From assembly GCF_001645385.1 (NCBI RefSeq), contig NZ_LVHI01000004.1:109644-173643 (forward strand): DNA of 64,000 bases. Direction: 5' to 3'. The notes below the pieces were generated by a model, which saw only the letters and a program-made list of their open reading frames with translations, had not been told where the DNA came from and made no database searches. Both the position numbers and the translations under genes were made by a program. Source of the DNA: Rhodococcoides kyotonense (lineage in GTDB: Bacteria > Actinomycetota > Actinomycetes > Mycobacteriales > Mycobacteriaceae). This document shows positions 25,712 through 36,251 of the stretch, in pieces (the first letter of the stretch is position 1; every line of letters begins with the position of its first letter).

Positions 25712-26584
25712 CACTCTGATTCGCGAGGTTCTCACGCCAGCGCCGTCGTCCACGCCGTCGGTATCCGCTCCGCGGCGTCGCTCGCCGCGGTCTTGGCTGA
25801 AGAACGTCTGGCTCGTGCTGTCGGCGGTCGTACTGCTCCTCGCCGTCGGGTTCGCCCTGTTTCCGTCCGTGTTCGCCAGCGGTGATCCGTTGAAGGGCGT
25901 ACCCGCCGACAAGCTGCAGGGCCCGAGCGCCGCCCACTGGTTCGGCACCGACAACATCGGACGCGACGTGTACACCCGCGTCGTGCACGGCGCGGGCCTG
26001 TCGCTGACAGCGACGCTGCTGGCCGTCGGTATCGCCCTCGTCGCGGGCTCTCTCATCGGATTGCTGTCCGGTGCCGTCGGCGGTGTGCTCGACGCCGTGC
26101 TCATGCGCATCGTCGACGTCCTGCTGTCGATTCCGGCATTGCTACTGTCACTCGCTCTCGTGACCGCGCTCGGCTTCGGTACCACCAACGTCGCCATCGC
26201 GGTCGGTGTCTCGCTCGTCGCGAATTTCGCCCGCGTCATGCGGTCCGAAGTGCTCAGGGTGAGGCGTTCGCTCTACGTCGAGGCGGCATACGCGTCGGGC
26301 GTGCGGTGGTACGACGTGTTCCGACGCCATATCCTGCGGAACAGCTACGCACCTGTGATCGCGCTGGCCGCAGTCGAATTCGGTATGGCGGTGCTGGCGG
26401 TGTCGTCGCTCAGCTTCCTGGGCTTCGGGGCGGTCCCGCCGACTCCCGAATGGGGTTCGTTGATCTCCGAGGGACGTAATTTCCTCGCCACGGCGTGGTG
26501 GATGACGACGCTTCCCGGCCTCGTCATCGTCGCCGTCGTGCTGTCCGCCCACCGAATCGGTCATGCCATCGAAGGAGGAAAGCG

Positions 26585-26588
<4 letters not shown>
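25704..26588 (+). CDS. Dpp/Opp-type ABC transporter permease (DppC-like)
   Basis: 294 residues from a GTG that overlaps the previous gene by eight bases. The N-terminal region is hydrophilic, followed by a membrane segment and [23 protein letters not shown], the DppC hallmark. The EAA loop is [22 protein letters not shown]. It forms the second half of the import channel and overlaps the ATPase gene by ATGA. Confidence 0.88.
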
Positions 26589-28166
<1,578 letters not shown>

Positions 28167-28174
<8 letters not shown>

Positions 28175-29252
28175 CAGAGCTTTCCTCACTGCTGTCGAAT
28201 TGCAGGGCACCGGCAGGCATCCGGCGTCCTGGCGGCGAGCGGATTCCCGCGCAGAGGACCTGTTCACTGCGGCTTACTGGACCGAACTGCTCGAACTCGC
28301 CGAGCGTGCGGGCGTCGACTTCGCGTTCATCTCCGATTCGTTCGCACGCGGGGCGCACACGACCGCGTCGTTCGGCCAACTCGACGCCGCATCGATCGCA
28401 GCACGTGCCGCGGCAGCCACCTCGTCGATCGGACTGATCCCGACGGTCACCGTCACGCACACCGAGCCGTTCCACGTCTCGAAGCAGATCGCGAGCATCG
28501 ACTTCGCATCGCACGGCCGCGCCGGCTGGGAGGTCGCGGTGTCACCCGGCGTCGACGACGCGAAGGCGTTCGGCCGCAAAGGTGTTCAGGACGCGGCCGA
28601 TCTGTGGCGTGAGGCCGACGACGCGGTCGAGGTCGTGACGCGGCTGTGGGACAGCTGGGAGGACGACGCGGAGATCCGCGATCAGAGCACCGGGCGGTTC
28701 ATCGATCGAGACAAACTGCACTACATCGACTTCGAGGGCGACTACTTCTCGGTGAAGGGCCCGTCGATCACGCCGCGGTCACCGCAGGGGCAGCCCATCG
28801 TGGCGGTGCGCGTCACCGACGAGCATTCGCTGGCCGTCGCGGCCGCGCGCGCCGACGTCGTACGCGTCACGGCAGCGACAACCGCCGAGGCTGCCGTCGT
28901 CGCCGCACGTGTCCGGCGGGCCGTCGTTGCACAGGGGCGCGACCCGGTGAACGTGGCAGTCCTGCTGGACGTCGATGTGCTCGTATCCGATTCTGCTGCA
29001 GCAGATGTCGAACAGTTGGACTCGTGGGAGCCGTATGCGTCGGACACCGTGCGGTACGTGGGTGACCGCGCCGGGCTGGAGGCGGTGGTGACGGAACTGT
29101 CGGGAATCGTCGACGGCGTGACGTTCCGGCCGCTGGCACTGGTATCCGGTGTTGCCGCGCTGCCGAAATCGGGCGGCGGCGCACCCGGACTGCTGAGGGA
29201 ACGTCTCGGCCTGTCTCGTCCGGTGAACCGTTATGCAGAAGGAGCGTTGTGA
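28167..29252 (+). CDS. LLM-class flavin-dependent monooxygenase, module B
   Basis: 361 residues from ATG 28167, overlapping the ATPase by eight bases. [65 protein letters not shown] and the tail [14 protein letters not shown] match the protein at 17873-18901. It is the first member of the duplicated LLM + NtaA pair and follows an importer rather than a GNAT gene. Probable FMNH2-dependent oxygenase of an imported organosulfur substrate. Confidence 0.78.
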
Positions 29253-30619
29253 TGGTCGAGCGTAGGAAACAGATTCACCTCGGCGCGCATTTTCCCGGCG
29301 TCAACAACACGACGGTGTGGAGCGATCCGGCGTCGAAGAGCCAGATCGAGTTCGACTCCTTCGTGCATCTCGCGAAGACGGCCGAACGCGGTCTGTTCGA
29401 CTTCTTCTTCCTCGCCGAAGGACTGAGGCTGCGCGAGCACCGGGGCAGAATTCACGATCTCGACGTCGTCGGGCGTCCCGATACGCTGATCGTGTTGAAC
29501 GCGCTCGCCGCCGTCACGACGCATCTCGGACTCGCAGGCACGATCAACACGACGTTCAACGAACCGTTCGAACTGGCCAAGCAGTTCGCGACCCTCGATC
29601 ATCTGTCGAACGGCCGCGCCGCGTGGAACATGGTGACGTCGTCCGACGCGTTCACCGGTGAGAACTTCCGCCGCGGCGGCTACCTGGACCGGAAGGATCG
29701 GTACGTCCGCGCCCGCGAGATCATCGACGTCGCACGGAAGCTGTGGGACAGCTGGGGCGAGGACGACCTCGTCGTCGATCGTGAGAACGGCATCTTCGGA
29801 CGTACCGACGCGGTCGGTCGCGTCCGGCACAGCGCGGAGCAGTTCGACATCGACGCTGCGTTCACCGTCCCGCGCAGCCCGCAGGGCCATCCGGTTCTGC
29901 TGCAAGCAGGAGATTCCGACGAAGGCCGCGAGTTCGGCGCAGCCAAGGCCGACGCGATCTTCACGGTCCACGGAACACTCGCGGCCGGGCAGGCGTTCTA
30001 CACGGACGTGAAGGGCAGGCTCGCGAAGTACGGCCGTGCGCACGACGATCTGAAGGTGCTGCCCGCGGCCACGTTCGTCCTCGGTGACACCGACGCCGAG
30101 GCGCACGAGCGTGGCGACGTCATCCGCCACCAGCAGGTCGGGCCGCAGACTGCGATCTCGTTCCTCGAACAGGTGTGGGGCCGTGACCTGTCGTCGTACG
30201 ACCCCGACGGACCGCTGCCCTCCGAGGATCCGGCGGACGACGTCAACATCACGCGGGGCCGCGTCCGACACGGCGATCCGGTTCAGGTTGCGCGTGAGTG
30301 GCGCGAGCGCGCCGTGGCGAAGAACCTCAGCATCCGCGAATTGATCATCGAGGTGACGACGCGTCAGCAGTTCGTCGGTACTCCCGCCCAGGTGGCTGCA
30401 GAGATCGACAGCTACGTGCAGAACGACGCGTGCGACGGGTTCATCCTCGTCCCGCACATCACGCCCGCCGGCCTCGACGAATTCGTCGACAAGGTGGTTC
30501 CGCTGCTGCAGGAACGTGGCAGCTTCCGCACCGAGTACACGGGTACGTCGCTGCGCGAGCACTTGGGACTCGCCCACCCACACGACACCGACGAGCGTGA
30601 AGGAGTACGAGCGTCATGA
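29252..30619 (+). CDS. NtaA/SnaA/DszA family FMN-dependent monooxygenase, module B
   Basis: 455 residues from ATG 29252, seven bases behind GGAG; a GTG one codon earlier is possible. HLGAHFPGVNNTTVWSDPAS, AERGLFDFFFLAEGLRLREH, TINTTFNEPFELAKQFATLDHLS, GRAAWNMVTSSDAFTGENFRR and a C-terminal EYTGTSLREHLGL mirror the enzyme at 18904-20250. DszA-type chemistry, opening a C-S bond with FMNH2 and O2, is a reasonable expectation. Its stop overlaps the DUF1684 start. Confidence 0.84.
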   Translation: MVERRKQIHLGAHFPGVNNTTVWSDPASKSQIEFDSFVHLAKTAERGLFDFFFLAEGLRLREHRGRIHDLDVVGRPDTLIVLNALAAVTTHLGLAGTINTTFNEPFELAKQFATLDHLSNGRAAWNMVTSSDAFTGENFRRGGYLDRKDRYVRAREIIDVARKLWDSWGEDDLVVDRENGIFGRTDAVGRVRHSAEQFDIDAAFTVPRSPQGHPVLLQAGDSDEGREFGAAKADAIFTVHGTLAAGQAFYTDVKGRLAKYGRAHDDLKVLPAATFVLGDTDAEAHERGDVIRHQQVGPQTAISFLEQVWGRDLSSYDPDGPLPSEDPADDVNITRGRVRHGDPVQVAREWRERAVAKNLSIRELIIEVTTRQQFVGTPAQVAAEIDSYVQNDACDGFILVPHITPAGLDEFVDKVVPLLQERGSFRTEYTGTSLREHLGLAHPHDTDEREGVRAS

Positions 30620-31383
30620 CCACTACGGTCCACAGCTTGGAAATCCAGTGGAACACCTGGCACGCCGAGCGGGAGAGCTACTATCGTGACCCGCTCGGCT
30701 GGGTCGCGCTCACCGGATTGTATTGGCTCACCGACGAATTCGAGACCGTCGCCGACCTTCCCGGCCGATGGAAGGCCGACGCGGATGCCGTTCACATCGA
30801 GGGTCTGGACGTCGAGCGTCTGGAACCCGTCGAAGGTGCCCCCGGCATTCTGGTCGAGGACGGTGAGCGACGCATCGAGGTCATTCGTCGGACCGGGTCG
30901 GTGGCGTTGCGTGTGCACGATCCGAAATCGCCTCACCTGCAGTCGTTCCAGGGCATTCCGGCGTACGCACCCTCCGAACGGTGGACTGTCACAGGCACGT
31001 TCACGCCGTACCCGGAAGTGAAGATCGTGACGACGGGAGCCGTCGTCGAAGGCTTGGAGCATCATCACACCGCCGTCGGAACCATCGATTTCGAGTTGGG
31101 TGGTGAGCGTCAGCAGTTCGTCGCATTTGGCGGTAAAAAGGGTGGACTGCAGATTTTGTTCACCGACGCCACGAGTGGTGTGACGACCTATCCGGCGTCC
31201 CGTTCGCTCGCGGTCGAGGATCCGGATGCCGATGGTCGTGTCACTCTCGACTTCAACCGGGCGTCCAACCTACCGTGTGCGTTCACCGACTACGCGACGT
31301 GCCCGGTCGCTCCCGCGGAAAACAAGCTGACCGTCGCCGTCGAAGCAGGGGAGAAGACACCGGAATTCGAGGTCCCTGCGTGA
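30616..31383 (+). CDS. DUF1684 domain protein
   Basis: 255 residues. The family signature is seen in WHAERESYYRDPLGWVALTGLYWL at the N-terminus (given here in parts: YYRDPLGW and GLYWLTDEF) and in the C-terminal DFNRASNLPCAFTDYATCPV with two conserved Cys near APAENKL. The biochemical role of DUF1684 is not established. In this operon it lies between two flavin monooxygenase genes and overlaps both, so a role in organosulfur breakdown is likely but unproven. Confidence 0.75.
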   Translation: MTTTVHSLEIQWNTWHAERESYYRDPLGWVALTGLYWLTDEFETVADLPGRWKADADAVHIEGLDVERLEPVEGAPGILVEDGERRIEVIRRTGSVALRVHDPKSPHLQSFQGIPAYAPSERWTVTGTFTPYPEVKIVTTGAVVEGLEHHHTAVGTIDFELGGERQQFVAFGGKKGGLQILFTDATSGVTTYPASRSLAVEDPDADGRVTLDFNRASNLPCAFTDYATCPVAPAENKLTVAVEAGEKTPEFEVPA

Positions 31384-32453
31384 CGCGAGTGCCGCTGAAC
31401 GTTCTCGACCTGTCGCCGATCAGCGAGGGGTCCACTGTTCAGCAGGCTCTGCGCAACACTCTCGATCTGGCGCGGCAGACCGAGGAGTGGGGTTACGAGC
31501 GGTATTGGGTGGCGGAACACCATTTCGTGGCTGCGGCGAGTTCGTCACCTGCCGTTCTCATCGGTCTGATCGCTGCTGCTACCAACAGGATTCGCGTCGG
31601 ATCGGCTGCGGTGCAGATCGGTCATCACACGGCCGCGTCGGTCGTCGAGGCGTTCGGAACCGTCGCCGCGCTGTACCCGGGGCGGATCGACCTGGGTATC
31701 GGCAGGTCCAGCCAGCGTCGCACGGAAGCATCGGCGGACGAGGGTGCGCCCGATGCCGCCGGCGTGCTGCGATCGGAGCGGCGTGCGGAGGTCGCGCACG
31801 TCCTCCAGCACCCCCATGCGGAGATACCCGACTTCGACGAGCAGGTCGGTGATGTCATCGCATTCCTGAACGACGACTTCACGACGTCGTCGGGGCTGGC
31901 GCTGACGGCCACACCCGGCGCGGGCGCCGACGTCGAACTGTGGTTGTTCGGAAGCAGCGGCGGACAGAGTGCGCAGGTCGCGGGCGCGCGCGGTCTGCCG
32001 TTCGTCGCGAACTATCACGTGAGCCCCGGGACGACGCTCGACGCCGTCGAGGCGTACCGCGCGGCATTCGTGCCGTCGTCGACTTCACGCGAGCCGTACG
32101 TCGTAGTATCGGCGGATGTCGTTGTCGCCGAGTTGGATTCGCACGCAGCATATCTGGCGTCGTCTTTCCCGCAGTGGGTGTACAGCATTCGTAGCGGCCA
32201 CGGCGCGATTCCGTACCCGGATCCGAAGACCGCAGAGCCGCTGACCGGCGAACAGCAGGTTTTGGTGGAAGATCGGGTCGCGACGCAATTCGTCGGGTCC
32301 GCAGCGACTGTCGCAGAGAAGTTGGACGGTCTGCAGAAGGCGACGGGCGCAGACGAACTGGTGGTCACGACGATCACTCACGATCACGCGGACCGGCTTC
32401 GGTCCTACGAACTGCTCGGCAAAGAGTGGGGCTTGCCGCGGTTGCGGGTCTGA
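31380..32453 (+). CDS. LLM-class flavin-dependent oxidoreductase, MsnO8-type
   Basis: 357 residues from a GTG that overlaps the DUF1684 stop. VPLNVLDLSPISEGST, EEWGYERYWVAEHH, SSPAVLIGLIAAATNRIRVGSAAVQIGHH and YPGRIDLGIGRS place it in the bacterial luciferase-like subgroup with N-terminal LDLSPI. Likely the last gene of the S-box 3 operon. Substrate unknown. Confidence 0.8.
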   Translation: MTRVPLNVLDLSPISEGSTVQQALRNTLDLARQTEEWGYERYWVAEHHFVAAASSSPAVLIGLIAAATNRIRVGSAAVQIGHHTAASVVEAFGTVAALYPGRIDLGIGRSSQRRTEASADEGAPDAAGVLRSERRAEVAHVLQHPHAEIPDFDEQVGDVIAFLNDDFTTSSGLALTATPGAGADVELWLFGSSGGQSAQVAGARGLPFVANYHVSPGTTLDAVEAYRAAFVPSSTSREPYVVVSADVVVAELDSHAAYLASSFPQWVYSIRSGHGAIPYPDPKTAEPLTGEQQVLVEDRVATQFVGSAATVAEKLDGLQKATGADELVVTTITHDHADRLRSYELLGKEWGLPRLRV

Positions 32454-32458
32454 GTTCC

Positions 32459-32509
32459 GCATCGATGGACCGCGACATCCGATAGACAGGTACAACGGAC
32501 CAACGATGC
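32459..32509. repeat. 51-bp dyad repeat, copy A
   Basis: Starts with GCATCGATGG and ends with AACGATGC, so the ends are imperfect inverted repeats; CATCCGATAGAC lies near the centre. It aligns without gaps to 41928-41978 with 39 of 51 identical positions. It sits between the last S-box 3 gene and the quinone oxidoreductase gene. Confidence 0.5.
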
Positions 32510-32531
32510 AGCACGAAAAGGGGAACGAAAC

Positions 32532-33473
32532 ATGACACGGACAGCAGTAGCAACGGCATTCGGCGGACCCGAGGTAGTACGCATCGTCGACGAGGCGCTC
32601 GCGAAACCGTCTGCAGGGCAGGTGCTCGTCGAGGTCAAGGCAATCGGCGTCAACCCGTTCGACTACAAGGTGTACAGCGGCGCGTTCGGTAGTGACGAGT
32701 CGACGCTCCCGCGTCATCTCGGAAGCGAGGCCAGCGGCGTCGTTCTCGAGGTGGGCAGTGCGGCGACCGGGCCTGCAGGTCCCATCTCGGTGGGCGACGA
32801 GGTCATCGTGTCGGGCGCTCAAGGAGCCTATGCGGAGAGGCTGCTGGTTCCCGCCGATGCAGTTTTGCCGAAGCCCGAGTCTCTCGGTTGGGAAGAGGCA
32901 GCAGGCCTGTTGGTCGTCGCGGGGACGGCCTACGACACGCTGGTGGTGACGAACGTCGGCAAAGGCGACACCGTCCTCGTGCACGGCGCGGCAGGAGGCG
33001 TCGGGTCCGTCGTCGTCCAGCGGGCGACGGCGAGGGGCGCGCGGGTCATCGGGACAGCTCGCCAGGTGAATCACGACGAACTCCGCAGCCTCGGGGCCGA
33101 GCCCGTCGAATATGGTGAGGGCCTACTGGGTCGAGTGAAAGAGCTCGCTCCCGACGGCGTCGACGTCGCGATCGACACCGTCGGTACCGACGAGGCCGTC
33201 GACGTCTCACTCGAACTCGTCGCCGACAAGCAGCGGATCGTGACCATCGCGGCCTTCGAGCGTGCGGGCACGGACGGCTTCCAGTCCGTCGGCGGTGGAA
33301 ACCCGGAGAGCGCAGAACGACGCAAGAAGGCGCGTCTGGACCTCGTGAACTCCGCAGGAGCAGGGGACATCAGCATCACGATCGCGAAGACGTTCCCGCT
33401 CGACGACGCCGCCACGGCGCACGCGGAGCTGAAGGCCGAGCACCCACGGGGGAAGTTCGTACTGATTCCCTGA
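32532..33473 (+). CDS. Zn-independent quinone oxidoreductase-like MDR protein
   Basis: 313 residues of the medium-chain dehydrogenase/reductase superfamily. GVNPFDYKVYSG and LGSEASGVVLEVGS in the N-terminal catalytic domain, then VLVHGAAGGVGSVVVQRATARGARVIGTA as the NADP(H)-binding site. No structural or catalytic zinc Cys/His set is seen, which points to the QOR class. It would reduce quinones or enones with NADPH. Its promoter lies in the short gap that also carries the 51-bp repeat. Confidence 0.82.
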   Translation: MTRTAVATAFGGPEVVRIVDEALAKPSAGQVLVEVKAIGVNPFDYKVYSGAFGSDESTLPRHLGSEASGVVLEVGSAATGPAGPISVGDEVIVSGAQGAYAERLLVPADAVLPKPESLGWEEAAGLLVVAGTAYDTLVVTNVGKGDTVLVHGAAGGVGSVVVQRATARGARVIGTARQVNHDELRSLGAEPVEYGEGLLGRVKELAPDGVDVAIDTVGTDEAVDVSLELVADKQRIVTIAAFERAGTDGFQSVGGGNPESAERRKKARLDLVNSAGAGDISITIAKTFPLDDAATAHAELKAEHPRGKFVLIP

Positions 33474-33519
33474 CTTCTCGCGCGGAATCTTCGGCAGCTC
33501 CTGCTCGTTGGTCCGTAGC

Positions 33520-33870
33520 GTGGGCAACAAGTACTGGGCGCTACTCGCGTCGGCGATCACGGTGGAAGTAACCGCGTCCCTGTCGATGAAGGCAGCTGTC
33601 GACACACCGGCGTGGTACGCGGTCGTCGTTGCAGGTTATGGCGCGTCGTTCGTCTTTCTGTCGTTGATCCTGCGTGGCGGGGCACCGATCGGCAAGACGT
33701 ACGGCATCTGGGCTGCGGCCGGTATCGCGTTGACGGCGATCCTGGGTAATGCGATCTTCGACGAGGCGCTCACCGCACCGATGATCGGGGGCATTCTGCT
33801 GGTCATCGCGGGCGTCGTGCTCGTCGAATTCGGCGCGGGTCGGGCTGCACGGCGTGAGGTGACTACCTGA
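33520..33870 (+). CDS. SMR-family multidrug efflux subunit 1
   Basis: About 116 residues from GTG 33520 (a TTG at 33508 is in frame). Four membrane segments; the conserved membrane-embedded acid is in ITVEVTASLSMKAA, and GIWAAAGIALTAILGNAIFDE matches the third and fourth helices. Its stop overlaps the next SMR gene by one base, so the two probably form a heterodimeric exporter as EbrAB and YkkCD do. Confidence 0.83.
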   Translation: MGNKYWALLASAITVEVTASLSMKAAVDTPAWYAVVVAGYGASFVFLSLILRGGAPIGKTYGIWAAAGIALTAILGNAIFDEALTAPMIGGILLVIAGVVLVEFGAGRAARREVTT

Positions 33871-34181
33871 TGTGGTTCTTTCTCGCCGGCGCCATCGTCA
33901 CCGAAGTCATCGCGACGCTGTCGCTGCGCGCGTCCGAGGGTGGTCGTAAGAAGCTGTGGCTCGTCCCGGTCGTCGTCGGCTACGGCGCCGCGTTCACGTT
34001 TCTGGCGCTGGCCTTGTCGGCAGGAATGGGGATCGGCGTGGCCTACGGCGTGTGGGCAGCATCAGGCGTCGCTCTGACGGCCATCGCGGGCAAGATTCTG
34101 TTCAAGGAGCCGTTGACGGCCATGATGTCGGCCGGGATAGCGCTGATCATCGGCGGTGTGCTGCTGATCGAGACGGGATAG
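33870..34181 (+). CDS. SMR-family multidrug efflux subunit 2
   Basis: 103 residues with four membrane helices. IVTEVIATLSLRASEGG contains the essential Glu of helix 1, YGAAFTFLALALS the second helix and AYGVWAASGVALTAIAGKILFKE the third. Partner of the overlapping SMR gene. It ends 20 bases before the stop of the convergent FAD protein gene. Confidence 0.85.
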   Translation: MWFFLAGAIVTEVIATLSLRASEGGRKKLWLVPVVVGYGAAFTFLALALSAGMGIGVAYGVWAASGVALTAIAGKILFKEPLTAMMSAGIALIIGGVLLIETG

Positions 34182-34201
34182 AGCTCGTAGGGGTCGACCG
34201 G

Positions 34202-36049
34202 CTACCGAAGCAACTCGAGCGCCAACGCGTCGTTGTGGCGGAAGAATCCTGCGTTCGTCTGCGGCCGGGGAAACGCCGACGACCAATTGTGCCCGGCTAC
34301 CCATGGCCCGACGGCGTAGCGCTGTTCGTGAACCGAGCCGTCGGCCTTGATGATTCGAGATCTGCCGTCGACCGAGATCTTCGCGGCGCTGCGCTCGTTC
34401 GCTCGGATCTCCACCATCTCGCCGCGGGAGTGCAGGGTACGCAGCAGCGCATCGCCACTTGACCGGATCGACGCGACCGGGAGGCGGGCGTCGACAAGTG
34501 TTCTCGCCGTAATAATTTCGGGATGGGCTGCGCTCTGCGCGACGAATACCCCGTCCGTGGTGTCGGCGCTGAACGTAGTGTCGGGGCCGAGGAACCTGAC
34601 GACGCCGCATGACGCCAGGGCGCGCAGTTGGTCGAGCCGTTGCGGAGGTGGACCGCTGGCGACGAAACTGAAGAAGGAGTGCAGCCAGCCTTCGATGTCC
34701 ATGGCGACCGACGCAGCCGGAATGCGGCCGCGGCGCAACAGTTCTCCGGTGGTCATGTAGACCGACAGCAAAGCGCTGAACACTGCGGCGTCACTGCTGT
34801 AGTGGTGATCGGCGCGGCGTGCGAGATCGGCGTCGATGTATCCGATGATGCGTGCGGTGGCGTCGTCGACGTCGTCGTAGGACTCACCCGTCAACGGTCG
34901 GTCGATCAGGTCGAGATCGATCCGGTCGTCGTCCTTGGGCACGAACGCCTCCACGAGTCGGCGTGCCTCGGTCGATCCCCGCTCGAGGGCAGCGAACCGC
35001 GCGTCGAAATCCGCCCACTCACCGGTGGTGCGTTCGGGATGGGAGGCGAACAGCTCGTGAAAGTGTGCTCCCGCAAGCTCTTTCGCGGCCAGTGGCCAGA
35101 CGTCGCGTCGGAAATCGAGCCACCCGTCGCCGGGAAATGCGTCGGCGGTGAAGTACTTCGGCAGCGGAGGTCGGGCGGCGGCGATGTCGTATCCGATCTT
35201 CGAGTGATACGGGACGCCGCGTCGCGAACCTGCGTAGACGATCGGTTCGCGTCCGGAAGGCTCGTAGATCAGGTCGCCGTCGATGCCACGAGAGAACACA
35301 CCGCCGCGGCTCTCGGCGAGCAGAACCATCCAGTCGATGAACGCGAGTCCGAGACCGGCGACGAGGATCGGCTCGTCCGACGGCACCACGTCCGGATCGA
35401 GGTCCGCGGTGTACCCGGGACCCACGTATGTCAGGTCGTGCGAATCGGCGAACTTCTGCAGGTAGGTCTCGGCCGACGACGGAAGAGCGTCCGGGTGACC
35501 CTGCGCGAGGACGACGACGTCTACGTCGAGCGTCGAACCGTCGTCGAGAGTCAGTGTCTGCGAGCCGTCCGGTGAGTCCGCGATGTCGACGACGGTGCTG
35601 CGGTGGACTTCGACCGTGGCCGGTGCATCGGTGACGGCCTGCGCGAACACCCACTCCAGATATCGGCTCTGCAGTGTCCGCGACGCGAAGGACTGGGCCG
35701 TGAACGTCTCGAGCTCCGGCGCGACTTCGGGATCCGACTTCAGTGTCCCGATGTTCGGCAGGACCCACTCGGCCAACGTCGGGCCGGGCTTGATCGGGCC
35801 GTCGACGGTCGTCGTCTCGTCGGTGAACATCGTGACGTCTGCGGCGACCGAGTTCATCCAGAGCAACGGGGACTGGTTGCCGCGCCAGATTCGGCCCGCG
35901 CCTGCGGGGAAGGGATCGACGATATGAATCGACGTGGTGTCGGCCGCGTCGAGGTCCGCGAGATGGGCGAGCAGACGCTCGAGTACACCGGTACCGCGAG
36001 GGCCTGCGCCGACGATCGCGATGCGGTGCTGTTCGGGAATGCTCGTCAT
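34202..36049 (-). CDS. FAD/NAD(P)-binding protein (PF13454-like)
   Basis: 615 residues. N-terminal RIAIVGAGPRGTGVLERLLAHL is a dinucleotide-binding fold, followed by IHIVDPFPAGAGRIWRGNQSP, typical of large actinobacterial FAD-NAD(P)-binding proteins. A later VVVLAQGHPDALP and ILVAGLGLAFIDWMVLLAESRGG give the second nucleotide motif. These resemble flavin N- or S-oxygenases, but the reaction is not known. It is divergent from the NtaA-type monooxygenase at 36252 with about 200 bp between the starts. Confidence 0.75.
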   Translation of the reverse strand: MTSIPEQHRIAIVGAGPRGTGVLERLLAHLADLDAADTTSIHIVDPFPAGAGRIWRGNQSPLLWMNSVAADVTMFTDETTTVDGPIKPGPTLAEWVLPNIGTLKSDPEVAPELETFTAQSFASRTLQSRYLEWVFAQAVTDAPATVEVHRSTVVDIADSPDGSQTLTLDDGSTLDVDVVVLAQGHPDALPSSAETYLQKFADSHDLTYVGPGYTADLDPDVVPSDEPILVAGLGLAFIDWMVLLAESRGGVFSRGIDGDLIYEPSGREPIVYAGSRRGVPYHSKIGYDIAAARPPLPKYFTADAFPGDGWLDFRRDVWPLAAKELAGAHFHELFASHPERTTGEWADFDARFAALERGSTEARRLVEAFVPKDDDRIDLDLIDRPLTGESYDDVDDATARIIGYIDADLARRADHHYSSDAAVFSALLSVYMTTGELLRRGRIPAASVAMDIEGWLHSFFSFVASGPPPQRLDQLRALASCGVVRFLGPDTTFSADTTDGVFVAQSAAHPEIITARTLVDARLPVASIRSSGDALLRTLHSRGEMVEIRANERSAAKISVDGRSRIIKADGSVHEQRYAVGPWVAGHNWSSAFPRPQTNAGFFRHNDALALELLR

Positions 36050-36123
36050 GGTGCCTCGATCGACTCTGTCTCGTGTCCGACGAAACCCAGGGGAATCTGG
36101 GAGATCAGCACGACAGTAACCAT

Positions 36124-36207
36124 GTCCGTCCGTGATCCCACACGCAGGTATCGACCCAGAATCACGGTGATTTTATTCCTGGTGCCGTTGGCGTTGTGTT
36201 CTTAAAA
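36124..36207 (+). CDS. Possible 27-aa hydrophobic peptide upstream of a monooxygenase
   Basis: ATG to stop with a basic start (RDPTRRYRPR) and a hydrophobic end (ITVILFLVPLALCS). It resembles a truncated signal peptide and has one Cys near the end but no VDLCR core. It ends 44 bases before the monooxygenase start. No clear ribosome site is seen. Existence is uncertain. Confidence 0.25.
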
Positions 36208-36251
36208 TTGCGCGTTTGGAGAGGGATTCGACAGCGAAAGGCACACGCAGG

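Noticed and set aside
29231..30583. 450-residue reverse ORF opposite the NtaA-type gene
   Set aside because: The forward frame has full-length family similarity; the reverse one has none.
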